A DNA stretch of 33,877 nt from Pyrinomonadaceae bacterium (GCA_013003215.1 JABDKD010000046.1:1-33877), one strand, 5' to 3'; counted from the first letter of the stretch, positions 8,735 to 16,529 are shown. Numbers and translations are program-made. The notes: generated by a model not told the origin, from the sequence alone.

Positions 8735-9730
8735 ATGAAGTTGCTAGCAAATGTCATCGCCTTGTTAATCATTGCCGCATGCGCGATCACGACCCTCAGC
8801 GCTCAGGATTTTCGCGTCTCTAAACCATTTACACACAATAATTTGTCGATATTTCTTATCCGTGGAGCAGATCAGTATGAAAAGGACAACATTCTGACCC
8901 TCGGCGAGGCTATGGAAAACAAGGAATTTGTTGTTTACGAAACGTCCGATGTAAATGAACTCATGGTTCAAAACCTATCGAAGACCCATGACGTCTTTGT
9001 TCAATCCGGGGATATTGTGAAGGGCGGAAAGCAGGATCGCGTTCTGGCCGTTTCGATTATTATTCCGGCCAATTCGGGAAAGATAAAGATCCAGGCGTTC
9101 TGCGTTGAATCAGGCCGTTGGGAAAAACGGGGATCCGAAGACACATCAAAGTTCAGTTCTTCAGATGAAAGGATCGTCTCCAAGGAACTGAAGCTGGCAG
9201 CCAGAAAGGCCAAGTCGCAAAGTGAGGTGTGGAACGAGGTCTCAAACGCTCAGGAAAGTCTCAGCGCCAACGTGGGAACATCCGTGAACGATAAGAAGTC
9301 TCGATCCAGTCTCCAATTGAGCCTTGAGAATAAAAAGGTACGAGAAATGGTCGACAAATATCTCGACAGCCTCTCGGAAATAACCGATAGCAAAAAAGAT
9401 GTGATTGGCTACGCGTTCGCCATCAACGGACGTATAAACAGTGCTGACATCTATGTTTCGAATTCGCTGTTCAGGAAATTGTGGCCGCGAATGTTGAAGG
9501 CGGCGGCTGTCGAAGCGGTGGCCAAGATGGATAAAAAAGCCTATTCAACGGTTACGCGAGAAAACGTGAACGCCTTCCTTACCGATTCCAGAAAAGGCAA
9601 AGCCAGAGAAGAAAAAGTATCCTCCAGATCGAAGGTCATCACACGTGAAAGCAAAGGCGAGATCGTCTTTGAGGCCGTCGACTCGGTTCGGAAGATTGTC
9701 ATCCACAGGAACTATGTCAAACTCGACTAA
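8735..9730 (+). CDS. Secreted ARPP-1-like (DUF6569-type) domain protein
   Basis: A 331-residue protein with a signal peptide ending at LSAQ (about residue 24). The central part resembles the ARPP-1 domain: LGEAMENKEFVVYET, then VFVQSGDIVKGGKQDRVLAVSIIIPANSG, then IQAFCVESGRW. Relatives show the pattern gain-G-x-K-Q-N/D-R-V-L followed by an FCVE-x-GRW segment. The biochemical function of this domain is unknown to me, although its name records an association with rhodanese and phosphatase-type proteins. The C-terminal third is Lys/Arg/Ser-rich and lacks obvious motifs. An AAGGAG site lies 5 bases before the ATG. It appears monocistronic, ended by the hairpin at 9754-9780. Confidence 0.8.
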   Translation: MKLLANVIALLIIAACAITTLSAQDFRVSKPFTHNNLSIFLIRGADQYEKDNILTLGEAMENKEFVVYETSDVNELMVQNLSKTHDVFVQSGDIVKGGKQDRVLAVSIIIPANSGKIKIQAFCVESGRWEKRGSEDTSKFSSSDERIVSKELKLAARKAKSQSEVWNEVSNAQESLSANVGTSVNDKKSRSSLQLSLENKKVREMVDKYLDSLSEITDSKKDVIGYAFAINGRINSADIYVSNSLFRKLWPRMLKAAAVEAVAKMDKKAYSTVTRENVNAFLTDSRKGKAREEKVSSRSKVITRESKGEIVFEAVDSVRKIVIHRNYVKLD

Positions 9731-9746
9731 GCCGATGACCGGTAAC

Positions 9747-9790
9747 AAAAAAAGGACGTGAGGGGGCAATCCTCACGTCCTCGCCTTTTA
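9747..9790. terminator. Bidirectional intrinsic terminator
   Basis: A perfect 10-bp stem (GGACGTGAGG at 9754-9763, CCTCACGTCC at 9771-9780) is flanked by an A-run on the left and TCGCCTTTTA on the right. It sits between the converging stops at 9730 and 9800, so it can serve both genes. Confidence 0.88.
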
Positions 9791-9799
9791 TTGGTGCGG

Positions 9800-10867
9800 C
9801 TATTTTTTTGTTGGAAGCTTGTTTCCAAATCCACGACTCGAAGATTTGAACTGAGAAGGTGCATCTGCGTAAAAAATCAGCCCCTTCGTAGATTCGTTCA
9901 TCTGTACCGCCTGCGTGTGGTTAGTGAAGTCAAACTTACGGTGAGAAACCGAAAACAGGAATACCTGCCCCGCATCAAGTTCATCGAATGAGAAATACCC
10001 GAACTGGTTTGTTACAGCAAACCGGGTTTGAAGCGTATTGACATCCGTCGCTGTGACTCTTGCCCTTGAAATCCCATTTCCTTCAGCAGTCATAACACGT
10101 CCGCCCGCCGAAACAGTTGCCGCTGTCGTGAAGTAACAACCTACCTCAATGTCATCAACACCTACCCATTCATCCGTACCTGCAGCATTCGCTGTTATGA
10201 TCCTGATCTCCACCTCAGGATGGCCGATGATTACCGGCGGAAGATTAACAAATACGGGTGTGACTTTCGTCGCAGTATTCGGGTCAGTAGCGTCAGCCAC
10301 AAAGCCCGCGGGCACATTTATGAAATTGCCTGTGGATCCAATCCTGTACTGAAGTGCTACAGGCATCACGGCATCGCGCGCCGTTCCATCCAGGTCCCTG
10401 AGGTTGTATCGGATACTGATCGATTTCGTAACCGGACATGGCTGGGTGTTGAGATAGATCATTAAATGGGGAGCATCGGCTGTCCCTGACCCCTTTAACG
10501 CGACAGTCGGATCTGTGATCTCGAACTCTGTCACGCCGCTTGTAGTAAAAGTATCCGGATTGGTTTGGTTGACGTTGACATCTAAAGGAGTCGAATGGCC
10601 ATCCGCTACGATCGTTTGCGGATCGGTGCCGGTCGAACTGGTCAGGCCGTCTCCCCGAAATCCCTGGATTGAAACTATGTTGTCCCAGTCATCGTTGGTA
10701 TTCAGATTTCCGAGTGTGCTCCAATCCTGAGTGTATGGCGACCCTCCCACGAGGCCAGAATAGAACCGGTTTGCGGAAACCGTTTGATCCGCAACCAGCC
10801 CTGCGACAAAGAGACTTCCAAACGCAAGGAAGGCTGTAAGGTATAGTCTTATGCTGTTTTTTCTCAT
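9800..10867 (-). CDS. Secreted protein with C-terminal carboxypeptidase-regulatory-like domain
   Basis: A 355-residue exported protein of unknown function, with a signal peptide at about residues 1-33 (ends VSA). The middle (about 45-245) contains WSTLGNLNTNDDWDNIVSIQGFRGDGL and DEWVGVDDIEVG. I associate this arrangement with secreted Acidobacteriota proteins and expect a beta-rich fold. The last 100 residues form an Ig-like regulatory domain: GGRVMTAEGNGISRARVTATD, then FGYFSFDELDAGQ and FSVSHRKFDF. Such domains are common in cell-surface proteins of this group. There is no anchor or sorting motif at the C-terminus, which ends in basic residues. The ribosome site is weak (GGGG about 9 bases upstream). 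Confidence 0.8.
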   Translation of the reverse strand: MRKNSIRLYLTAFLAFGSLFVAGLVADQTVSANRFYSGLVGGSPYTQDWSTLGNLNTNDDWDNIVSIQGFRGDGLTSSTGTDPQTIVADGHSTPLDVNVNQTNPDTFTTSGVTEFEITDPTVALKGSGTADAPHLMIYLNTQPCPVTKSISIRYNLRDLDGTARDAVMPVALQYRIGSTGNFINVPAGFVADATDPNTATKVTPVFVNLPPVIIGHPEVEIRIITANAAGTDEWVGVDDIEVGCYFTTAATVSAGGRVMTAEGNGISRARVTATDVNTLQTRFAVTNQFGYFSFDELDAGQVFLFSVSHRKFDFTNHTQAVQMNESTKGLIFYADAPSQFKSSSRGFGNKLPTKK

Positions 10868-11002
10868 AATGGTGCCCCGAATACGGCGGTATTCCCGGGT
10901 GTGTTTGTGTGTGCGGCTATTTATCTCTTATGACCTTTCTAAACTACGAATCTTGGTCAATTTACATTTTTTCGAACTAATTTTGCATAACCGCCCCAGG
11001 CA

Positions 11003-11040
11003 AAATAAAGTCCCCCGTCTGAACAGATCAAGCGGGGGCT
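11003..11040 (-). terminator. Intrinsic terminator for the acyltransferase/membrane-protein operon
   Basis: Read on the minus strand, a 6-bp GC-only core stem (positions 11033-11038 with 11012-11017, extendable across a one-base bulge) is followed by CTTTATTTTG. It lies about 65 bases past the stop of the membrane protein gene. Confidence 0.7.
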
Positions 11041-11103
11041 TCGCGTTAGCTCTAATATTTATGTTGACGGCGTTGCCGTCTTATAGGTTGCTTATCGAAT
11101 ATA

Positions 11104-11535
11104 TTACACGCTTGACTCCCTTTTTGTCATTTTTCCAAGTATCAAACCGATGACACTCCCCGCTACAACACCCATGAAGGTAACGACCGCGATATCCGCA
11201 GCGACAAACCATAGATTGTTATAGACATTCATAAATGCGAGAAAGCTAAGGTCAGTCCACAGTGCGTTTGCGAACATTATCAGACCTCCGCCCACCGCTC
11301 CTCCGGCAGCTGTTCTGATCTCGGCCCAGTAGTCAAAAACAAAGGTTATGAACCACGCGAGCACCAGGTTGTAGAGGCCCAAAGGAACAAAATTGGGCGG
11401 ATTCAGTACGAGTCCTTCGTATTGCACCATGCTGGCCTGCATGAATCCGTCGAGAAACAATCCATACATTACGGAGCCCAGCACAAACAGGACGATCCCG
11501 CCTGCTATCGAAGCCACAATAATCTTGATGTTCAT
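11104..11535 (-). CDS. Small integral membrane protein, about four helices, unknown function
   Basis: A 143-residue protein with four predicted hydrophobic helices (roughly residues 4-26, 45-67, 77-98 and 111-136). Internal features include VMYGLFLDGFM, NPPNFVPLGLYNLVLAWFI and AAGGAVGGG. It resembles small uncharacterised four-helix membrane proteins found in several phyla; I cannot give a function. I chose the ATG at 11535, 20 codons inside the longest frame, because AGGAA lies five bases before it and the hydrophobic sequence starts there. It follows the acyltransferase gene with 60 bases between them and probably shares its transcript. Confidence 0.7.
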   Translation of the reverse strand: MNIKIIVASIAGGIVLFVLGSVMYGLFLDGFMQASMVQYEGLVLNPPNFVPLGLYNLVLAWFITFVFDYWAEIRTAAGGAVGGGLIMFANALWTDLSFLAFMNVYNNLWFVAADIAVVTFMGVVAGSVIGLILGKMTKRESSV

Positions 11536-11595
11536 AGGCAGTTCCTGATCTTTTTCAATCGAACCGGGAATCCGGGATAAACGACCGTCCCTCAT

Positions 11596-12378
11596 TTATC
11601 CGCCGAAAAACATCTTTCGGTACTTCCGGTTTATCTCTTCCAGATCGAAAACGACAAAGTAATCGACTGTTCTCATTTCACGGTCGATCGCGGGCTCGCC
11701 ACACACCTTTGCGCCGATGCGCATGTAGATATTCACGAGCGGCGGAATGGAGGCTTGGTCCGGATTCGGTTCATACGAATCGGGAAGAACTTTATTCTCC
11801 GGCTGCGGTCGGACGTCAATCGAATCATCTACATGACCGCCGGATCGTAGTTTTTCCAAAACATCGGCAGCGGTCTCCGGGTCCTGCGTGAAAACAGAAC
11901 AGCAACCGAACAGGAAACGATTTCCGGTCGATTCCATAAAAGCAGCCATGACCCGCCAGAGGAGAAAAAGGACCCGCGAATTTCGATGATCGCGCGCTAT
12001 GCATGCCCGGCCAAGTTCCACGGCATTCTCGAGCATCTCGTTAGGCAGCCGATCCAGACAAAACTCGTTTGACGCGTAAAAGTCATCCCGGTTTCCGTTG
12101 AATAGGTTCAGACGGTAGGTACCCACCGCGTTTCCGCTTTCCTTTTCGGATACCAGAAGATGAAAACAACGGGCGTCATAAGCATCGTAATCCGCAAACG
12201 TGCGTCCTTCGTTTTCGCCGCCGAGCTCGTTCTTGAAAACATCCCTGCGCAACCGCATGACCTCTTCGAACTCGACCCGGGTCGCTACGATTTTTGCTTC
12301 GTACTTCGAGTCCGAAAACTTCTCGACCTCGAGATCGGGAGATCTGAATAGACCCTTTTCGTTTCTAACGACGACCAT
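11596..12378 (-). CDS. OlsB-like GNAT N-acyltransferase (hemolysin/FeeM type)
   Basis: A GNAT-fold enzyme of the group that moves fatty acyl chains from acyl-ACP onto an amino group, as in ornithine-lipid synthesis (OlsB) and N-acyl amino acid synthases. Visible signatures are EVMRLRRDVFKNELGG, the DYDAYDARCFHLLV strand with GTYRLN, ELGRACIARDHRN, LLWRVMAAFMESTGNRFLFG and the C-terminal PPLVNIYMRIGAKVCGEPA. An in-frame GTG at 12429 would add 17 residues, but those codons lie inside a 20-bp repeat that recurs upstream, so I prefer the ATG at 12378. No OlsA-like acyltransferase is visible nearby, so the exact lipid product is unknown. Confidence 0.8.
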   Translation of the reverse strand: MVVVRNEKGLFRSPDLEVEKFSDSKYEAKIVATRVEFEEVMRLRRDVFKNELGGENEGRTFADYDAYDARCFHLLVSEKESGNAVGTYRLNLFNGNRDDFYASNEFCLDRLPNEMLENAVELGRACIARDHRNSRVLFLLWRVMAAFMESTGNRFLFGCCSVFTQDPETAADVLEKLRSGGHVDDSIDVRPQPENKVLPDSYEPNPDQASIPPLVNIYMRIGAKVCGEPAIDREMRTVDYFVVFDLEEINRKYRKMFFGG

Positions 12379-12402
12379 AGCGACTGCTCTTGAAGAATTG
12401 CC

Positions 12403-12477
12403 GGGCAAGCACGGCTCTAAACGGAGCACTTCTATTTCTCAAGCCTACGTGCATGCAGGGCAAGCACGGCTCTAAAC
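12403..12477. repeat. Pair of 20-bp direct repeats
   Basis: GGGCAAGCACGGCTCTAAAC occurs at 12403-12422 and again at 12458-12477. The first copy covers codons of the longer, rejected start of the acyltransferase. This region is just upstream of that gene on the minus strand. Confidence 0.85.
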
Positions 12478-12479
12478 AG

Positions 12480-12500
12480 CTCACTGCTCACTGCTCACTG
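12480..12500. repeat. Three-unit heptamer tandem repeat (CTCACTG)
   Basis: Three perfect copies of CTCACTG follow directly after the second 20-bp repeat. The period is 7 nt, as in the other intergenic arrays here. Confidence 0.85.
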
Positions 12501-12542
12501 TATTAATGATCCGATAGTATTGCGGTTTTATTTCAATAGCAA

Positions 12543-12571
12543 TAAAAAAACGCCGGCCAATAAGACCGACG
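12543..12571 (-). terminator. Intrinsic terminator downstream of the 84-aa gene
   Basis: Read on the minus strand, CGTCGG pairs with CCGGCG across a 9-nt loop, with one G-T pair, and is followed directly by TTTTTTTATT. It lies 58 bases beyond the stop of the 84-residue gene. Confidence 0.75.
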
Positions 12572-12628
12572 TCACACAATTCGTTGAAAATACCGGCTTG
12601 CATCCACTCAGGCCTCAGCACCCCGTAT

Positions 12629-12883
12629 TCACTGTACCGTTGCAGGCAAGAGCGATCCTTTCGGATCGGATGCTATGCCCCGTCCGTCTTCAAAACCACC
12701 GATGATCCCGTGAAAAACAATATTGTCTTCATCGAGGACGACCAGAACATCTCCCGGGTTGTAACGCTCGGTATCTAAATCGAATTTGATAATCGTCGCG
12801 TTTCCGTTTGACTGTTCAACAGCTTCGTATTTGAGCTTGTCCACATTGATACTGATCGTTTCGCAAAAAGCTACTTCTGACAT
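12629..12883 (-). CDS. Small cytoplasmic protein of unknown function (84 aa)
   Basis: A short but convincing gene. It has a strong ribosome site (ATAAGGAG seven bases before the ATG) and its own terminator just downstream. The protein is acidic and without signal peptide or membrane segment. It has alternating hydrophobic patterns suggesting a small beta-rich fold (ATIIKFDLDTERY, GDVLVVLDEDNIVFHGIIGGFEDGRG). I do not recognise the family. Upstream of the start, a T/A-rich stretch could hold its promoter, and the next gene on this strand ends 67 bases before the start. Confidence 0.72.
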   Translation of the reverse strand: MSEVAFCETISINVDKLKYEAVEQSNGNATIIKFDLDTERYNPGDVLVVLDEDNIVFHGIIGGFEDGRGIASDPKGSLLPATVQ

Positions 12884-12950
12884 AAGAATCTCCTTATAAT
12901 TACTTAAATAAAGATAGTGTATAGACGGCGCGGTAACAAGGAGGTACGGG

Positions 12951-14315
12951 CTATTGTCTTATCTTTTTACAGATCATTCCAATGCTTTCATCATCGAGCT
13001 CAATAGCATTCGGAATCTCCACAACCTTTTCCCGGTCGCGAGATTCTACAGCCAAATCATATTCTTCCATGCGTCCGGACAAGAAGAGTCTCTCATTTGT
13101 CGTCATACCCGAGAAATTAATCCTTGGGACAAAATCGAGTGTAATCGCATCGTGGTCGGATAGCGGAGTTCCTTCTTCATCTTTTAGATCCCCGACTACC
13201 GAGGGTGCAGTCCCTTCAACGACATCCACATCTTTTCCCGCAAACCAATCCAGGCGCAACGAAAACACACCGCCAACTTTTTTCGAAGCCCAAAAAATAA
13301 AATAAAAACACCACTGAGGCACCCAATCGCCCAGATTTGTGTTGTAAGCTGCGTTCTCCATGTCGTAGTGAAGAGTACCCAAGCCTTCCTTGTTAAAACG
13401 CCGATAGCGAAATCCGCGCGCCTCGAATTCTTTAAAAAGGCCTTTCTCGAAATAGCGGTCGGGGTATGGATAATGATTCTCGACAACGTTGTTTACGCCC
13501 ATCATCACCCGCCGCCAAAAACCGAGAATCGCTCTTGTTGCGTTTTGCGCGTTGTAGGTGGTTGTGTTGAAATCGCCCCCGATGATCGTCGGTTTCGGCT
13601 CCAATTTCTCGAGGTGCTCAAGAATGATGCGGATCTGTTTCTGTCGATGGGCCCTGGAACAATGCACGTCGAGATGCACGGTCACTGCACGAAATTCCCC
13701 GGCGGGGTGGTCAATGTCCGCGATCAGGGCCCGCAGGTACCCGAGGCGTTTTTCCTTCCCAATCATCTTGTCTTTTCCGTTCGGCAGATCGACTGCCTCG
13801 ACATGCTTGATCGGATATTTCGAAAATACGGCTAACCCGTGAATCGAGTTCTTGTTCTCACCCTCCATTTCCGATTCGATTCCGCTTCCCTTTTGTAGGG
13901 CAATGTATACTGGAGCAAAGGCGTAGTTCAGCTTCAGCTTCTTCGCAAGGTCACGTGCGACAAACCTGTTGCCGCTCCTTGCCATGCCATGATCCAGCTC
14001 GGTAAGGAGATATAAGTCTCTATTTTTGAGGTCTTTATGGGATTCTAGCGCGGCTTCGATCCCCTCATAAACACGCCCGCGCTCGATGTTCCAAGCAATG
14101 GCGGTTACCTTGTCAGCTTCGGCGGGACCGCCGTCCGAAAAGTCTTCGCAAACAATCGAATTCAATATCTCATCGACCGTTTCACGCATCTCCTCATACA
14201 CCGGTGATTTCTCGGCTTCACCGATCGATTCATATTTCAGGAGATCAGGGAAGTACTTGTTCAGCTCGTGTTTAAGCACTTCGGGATCAGTACGTATATT
14301 GGAGTTCTTTGTCAT
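12951..14315 (-). CDS. Endonuclease/exonuclease/phosphatase (EEP) superfamily protein
   Basis: The EEP fold cleaves phosphodiester or phosphate ester bonds in nucleic acids, lipids or sugars with Mg2+. All core motifs are present: AWNIERGR (Asn/Glu), LLTELDHGMARSGNR (catalytic Glu), AVTVHLDVHCS (His), TIIGGDFNT (Asp/Asn) and PLSDHDAITLDF (Asp-His pair). The N-terminal 80 residues precede the catalytic domain, and a roughly 60-residue charged C-terminal tail follows it. I place the start at the ATG 14315. A longer frame from TTG 14345 is encoded by the neighbouring heptamer repeat and lacks support. There is no signal peptide, so it is probably cytoplasmic. The substrate is unknown. Upstream on the same strand lie the four-helix-bundle and ATP-grasp genes. 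Confidence 0.85.
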   Translation of the reverse strand: MTKNSNIRTDPEVLKHELNKYFPDLLKYESIGEAEKSPVYEEMRETVDEILNSIVCEDFSDGGPAEADKVTAIAWNIERGRVYEGIEAALESHKDLKNRDLYLLTELDHGMARSGNRFVARDLAKKLKLNYAFAPVYIALQKGSGIESEMEGENKNSIHGLAVFSKYPIKHVEAVDLPNGKDKMIGKEKRLGYLRALIADIDHPAGEFRAVTVHLDVHCSRAHRQKQIRIILEHLEKLEPKPTIIGGDFNTTTYNAQNATRAILGFWRRVMMGVNNVVENHYPYPDRYFEKGLFKEFEARGFRYRRFNKEGLGTLHYDMENAAYNTNLGDWVPQWCFYFIFWASKKVGGVFSLRLDWFAGKDVDVVEGTAPSVVGDLKDEEGTPLSDHDAITLDFVPRINFSGMTTNERLFLSGRMEEYDLAVESRDREKVVEIPNAIELDDESIGMICKKIRQ

Positions 14316-14715
14316 GAAATAAACGGGAAATGGACAATTCCCCAATGGACAATTTATATCCGGACTTTCTCTTTACAGTATTTATTGAACCAATCAGTAG
14401 TCTCTGCAACTTGGTGCAGTCTCCGAGCAGTGAGCGGGCTTGAGGAGTGGTAATGAAGTGACTGGCTTCGAGCAATTCGATCCAATAGTTGGTCTCTGAG
14501 GCTTCTTTATTTGATATTGAAAGCTTGTGAACAAAATCGGACCTTGACTGGGCTTGCCGCGCCTCGGCCAGATTTGCACCAATCGACGTTCCGGACCGAA
14601 GAACCTGCTTTGAAAGTACCAATTCACGGTAATTGGAAACAAAAAATCTACTGAGATCCACGATCCTCAAAGCGAACGAAAATGCCTTTTCACGTAAGAC
14701 ATCGTTTTCTTCCAT
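14287..14715 (-). CDS. Four-helix-bundle protein (S23 / 23S rRNA intervening-sequence type)
   Basis: The 142-residue protein has the hallmark pattern of this family: an N-terminal AFSFALRIVDL helix, QVLRSGTSIGANLAEA, then a DFVHKLSISNKEASETNYWIELL helix. Relatives are encoded within 23S rRNA intervening sequences or as scattered stand-alone genes, and include accessory proteins such as Avd of diversity-generating retroelements. The biochemical role is unclear. The normal fold ends near SGYK; the last 24 residues are read through a heptamer repeat (KLSIGELSIS) and continue 29 bases into the EEP gene. The gene is enclosed by inverted copies of a 26-bp sequence. The ribosome site AAGGA is about 10 bases upstream. 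Confidence 0.85.
   Translation of the reverse strand: MEENDVLREKAFSFALRIVDLSRFFVSNYRELVLSKQVLRSGTSIGANLAEARQAQSRSDFVHKLSISNKEASETNYWIELLEASHFITTPQARSLLGDCTKLQRLLIGSINTVKRKSGYKLSIGELSISRLFHDKELQYTY
14329..14354 (-). repeat. Left inverted copy of ATTGTCC-type array
   Basis: Two copies of AATGGACAAT (14329-14338, 14344-14353). The reverse complement of 14329-14354 matches 14855-14880 at 23 of 26 positions. It encodes part of the C-terminal tail of the four-helix-bundle protein and overlaps the upstream edge of the EEP gene. Confidence 0.8.
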
Positions 14716-14848
14716 TTCTATTCATTCCTTACCCCACCCCCAAATACTCGTATTTCGCCTTCACAATCATCTTATTCGCGCACAACAATCCAGCACAAAA
14801 TTCCATTTCAACCGATGTACTAGACAGTAGTTCAATGTCAATTGGAGA

Positions 14849-14880
14849 ATTGTCCATTGTCCATTGGGTCATTGTCCATT
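14849..14880 (+). repeat. Right copy of ATTGTCC-type heptamer array
   Basis: Three copies of ATTGTCCATT (14849, 14856, 14871), with one degenerate 8-nt unit between the second and third. Bases 14855-14880 are the inverted partner of 14329-14354. The array ends one base before the stop codon of the ATP-grasp gene. Confidence 0.82.
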
Positions 14881-14881
14881 A

Positions 14882-16096
14882 CTAATCATCATACCGCTCT
14901 TTGACCGGCGCAATTTCGAGAAAATCATTGGTGATTCTTTCGCTGTAATCCAACATGAGTTCCTCGAGCCTCTCTTTCTTATCAGTATGGAAAATCAGGC
15001 CGACATGCTTCGGTTTTTTCACCCGGTACACGATTTCTTCATCCATGTAGTGAGAAGTATCCGGCTCCTCATCTCTTGCGAGTGCTAGAGCAATGCCCGC
15101 ATATTCCTTTTTCAGTTTTGGCTTCTTATAGGGAGATTTCTTTGTTTCTGTTTGCAGTTTCCCCCACTCGCGCCAGAGATTAAAACCATTCGCGTATTCG
15201 TGTACGTTCGCGATATAAGCACCGCCGACACGGCACGCAACCTCTACCAGGTAAAACTCGCCGTCTGCATTACTTTTCAGGAATTCTGCGTGAGCAACAC
15301 CATTCTTATGTCTGAATGCCTTTAGAAGTTTTTCGTTTAACGCGAGAAGCTCTGACCGATCCTGCGATTTGTAATCGAGTGTGTAACTGGTGAAAACTCC
15401 GCCCTTAGCAACATTGAAAGGCGTCGTTCCGTACTTGTTGACGCCGGCCGCCACAATCTTGCCCGAATGGACTGCGGAATCAACGTGATAGACATCCCCG
15501 TCAATAAACTCTTCAATCTGGTATTTCGAAGGATGGTCGCGCCATGTGTTTCTCGAATCCAGTTCCGTCAAGACGTTCCAGACCTGATCCGGCGAATCAC
15601 ATTTCCTGATCCCGAAGGCCGAAACCTCGGTTCTGGGCTTTACTATCCATGGTCCTTCGACCTTTTCCAAATAATTATTAATGTCAGAAGGATTAAACGC
15701 GCCTACGAATTCCGGGCATGCAATCCCCGACCGGGAAGCAACCGTTCGCATGGTCAACTTGTCGCGAAAATAGAGAGCATGGGAACGCGACTGCCCTTTA
15801 TCAATTTGCAGATATTCTCTTGCCCTCGCAGAAGGCAGAACATCGAATTCATCCAGGCCTACGACATGATCAACGGGCTGCGACCCGGCGATATTAACGA
15901 CTGCGCGAAGATATTCCTCTTCCCGCGCCTCTCGCTCGACCGTTCGAATCTCATTTATGCTGGTCCATGCCCAGGCATTGTCTTTTAGATCTTCCCTTGT
16001 GAGAAGGGTCACGTGCCAGCCCGCATTTTGAGCTTCTTCTATGAACTCATTTCCCTTGAACTCACTGGCGATGCAGATAATGTGCTTCCTATTCAT
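14882..16096 (-). CDS. ATP-grasp domain protein (carboxylate-amine ligase type)
   Basis: ATP-grasp enzymes activate a carboxylate as acyl phosphate and join it to an amine or thiol. The protein is 404 residues from the ATG at 16096. A pre-ATP-grasp domain (HIICIASEFKGNEFIEEA) leads into the A subdomain (FRDKLTMRTVASRSGIACPEF). The ATP-binding Lys follows in WIVKPRTEVSAFGIRK, the adenine-binding hinge is in YQIEEFIDGDVYHVDSAV, and the Mg2+-binding Glu is in FYLVEVACRVGGAYI. I rejected a longer GTG start at 16144 because it lies within the DoxX gene. The start is 8 bases after the DoxX stop. The substrate cannot be read from sequence; peptide or amino-acid ligation is most likely. Probable operon with DoxX. 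Confidence 0.87.
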   Translation of the reverse strand: MNRKHIICIASEFKGNEFIEEAQNAGWHVTLLTREDLKDNAWAWTSINEIRTVEREAREEEYLRAVVNIAGSQPVDHVVGLDEFDVLPSARAREYLQIDKGQSRSHALYFRDKLTMRTVASRSGIACPEFVGAFNPSDINNYLEKVEGPWIVKPRTEVSAFGIRKCDSPDQVWNVLTELDSRNTWRDHPSKYQIEEFIDGDVYHVDSAVHSGKIVAAGVNKYGTTPFNVAKGGVFTSYTLDYKSQDRSELLALNEKLLKAFRHKNGVAHAEFLKSNADGEFYLVEVACRVGGAYIANVHEYANGFNLWREWGKLQTETKKSPYKKPKLKKEYAGIALALARDEEPDTSHYMDEEIVYRVKKPKHVGLIFHTDKKERLEELMLDYSERITNDFLEIAPVKERYDD

Positions 16097-16103
16097 AACT
16101 CTG

Positions 16104-16529
16104 CTAATTCCTTTTAGATATAAGTGCGTCAACGCTCCAGTCACCTGAGCCCTTGATTAAAAAAAGAAGGGCAACAAAGAGATACAGGAGTACCTTTTCC
16201 TGTTTCGCAAAAGGATCGTTCAAATGAACAAAAAGGAACCCGGTCAACATAGTGCAGGCAATAAAGAAACTCGAAACTCTCGTCAAAAGGCCAAAGATAA
16301 GCAGCCCGGCTCCTAGAAATTCGCTCAGGGCCGCGGCCCATCCGAAAAGCCAGGGCAGCGGGAAACCTGTTTTTGTCGCAAAACCGATTATGCCCGAGGG
16401 ATCACGAACCTTGTCTATTCCATGCCCGTACAAAAGTCCGAACCCTGCGAATATCCTCAGTAGTGTTATTCCAAGATTCGTAGCCAGAGAAAGATCTCTT
16501 TCTCCGCCAAACAGAAGTTTCTTAACCAT
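16104..16529 (-). CDS. DoxX family membrane protein
   Basis: A 141-residue protein with four predicted helices and the DoxX pattern: LLRIFAGFGLLYGHGIDKV in the first helix, then GFPLPWLFGWAAALSEFLGAGLLIFGLLTRV and LTGFLFVHLNDPF. DoxX-like proteins are small quinone- or redox-associated membrane proteins whose exact role is generally unsettled. The start has TAGGA about 10 bases upstream. It is the first gene of the minus-strand run and is divergent from the M50 protease gene, with about 108 bases between the starts that should hold both promoters. Confidence 0.88.
   Translation of the reverse strand: MVKKLLFGGERDLSLATNLGITLLRIFAGFGLLYGHGIDKVRDPSGIIGFATKTGFPLPWLFGWAAALSEFLGAGLLIFGLLTRVSSFFIACTMLTGFLFVHLNDPFAKQEKVLLYLFVALLFLIKGSGDWSVDALISKRN

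Noticed and set aside
12951-14345. Longer TTG start (14345) for the EEP gene
   Set aside because: The extra codons are translated repeat sequence with no ribosome site; ATG 14315 is simpler.
14329-14880. Heptamer arrays as a CRISPR array
   Set aside because: Units are 7 nt with no spacers of regular length, and the copies are inverted.
7665-16096. ATP-grasp gene as a cyanophycin synthetase partner of the cyanophycinase
   Set aside because: The ligase is far too short, lacks the Mur-ligase-like half, and lies 6 kb away in another operon.
14882-16144. Longer GTG start (16144) for the ATP-grasp gene
   Set aside because: It would overlap the DoxX gene by 41 bases, and the extra residues precede the normal N-terminal strand of the fold.
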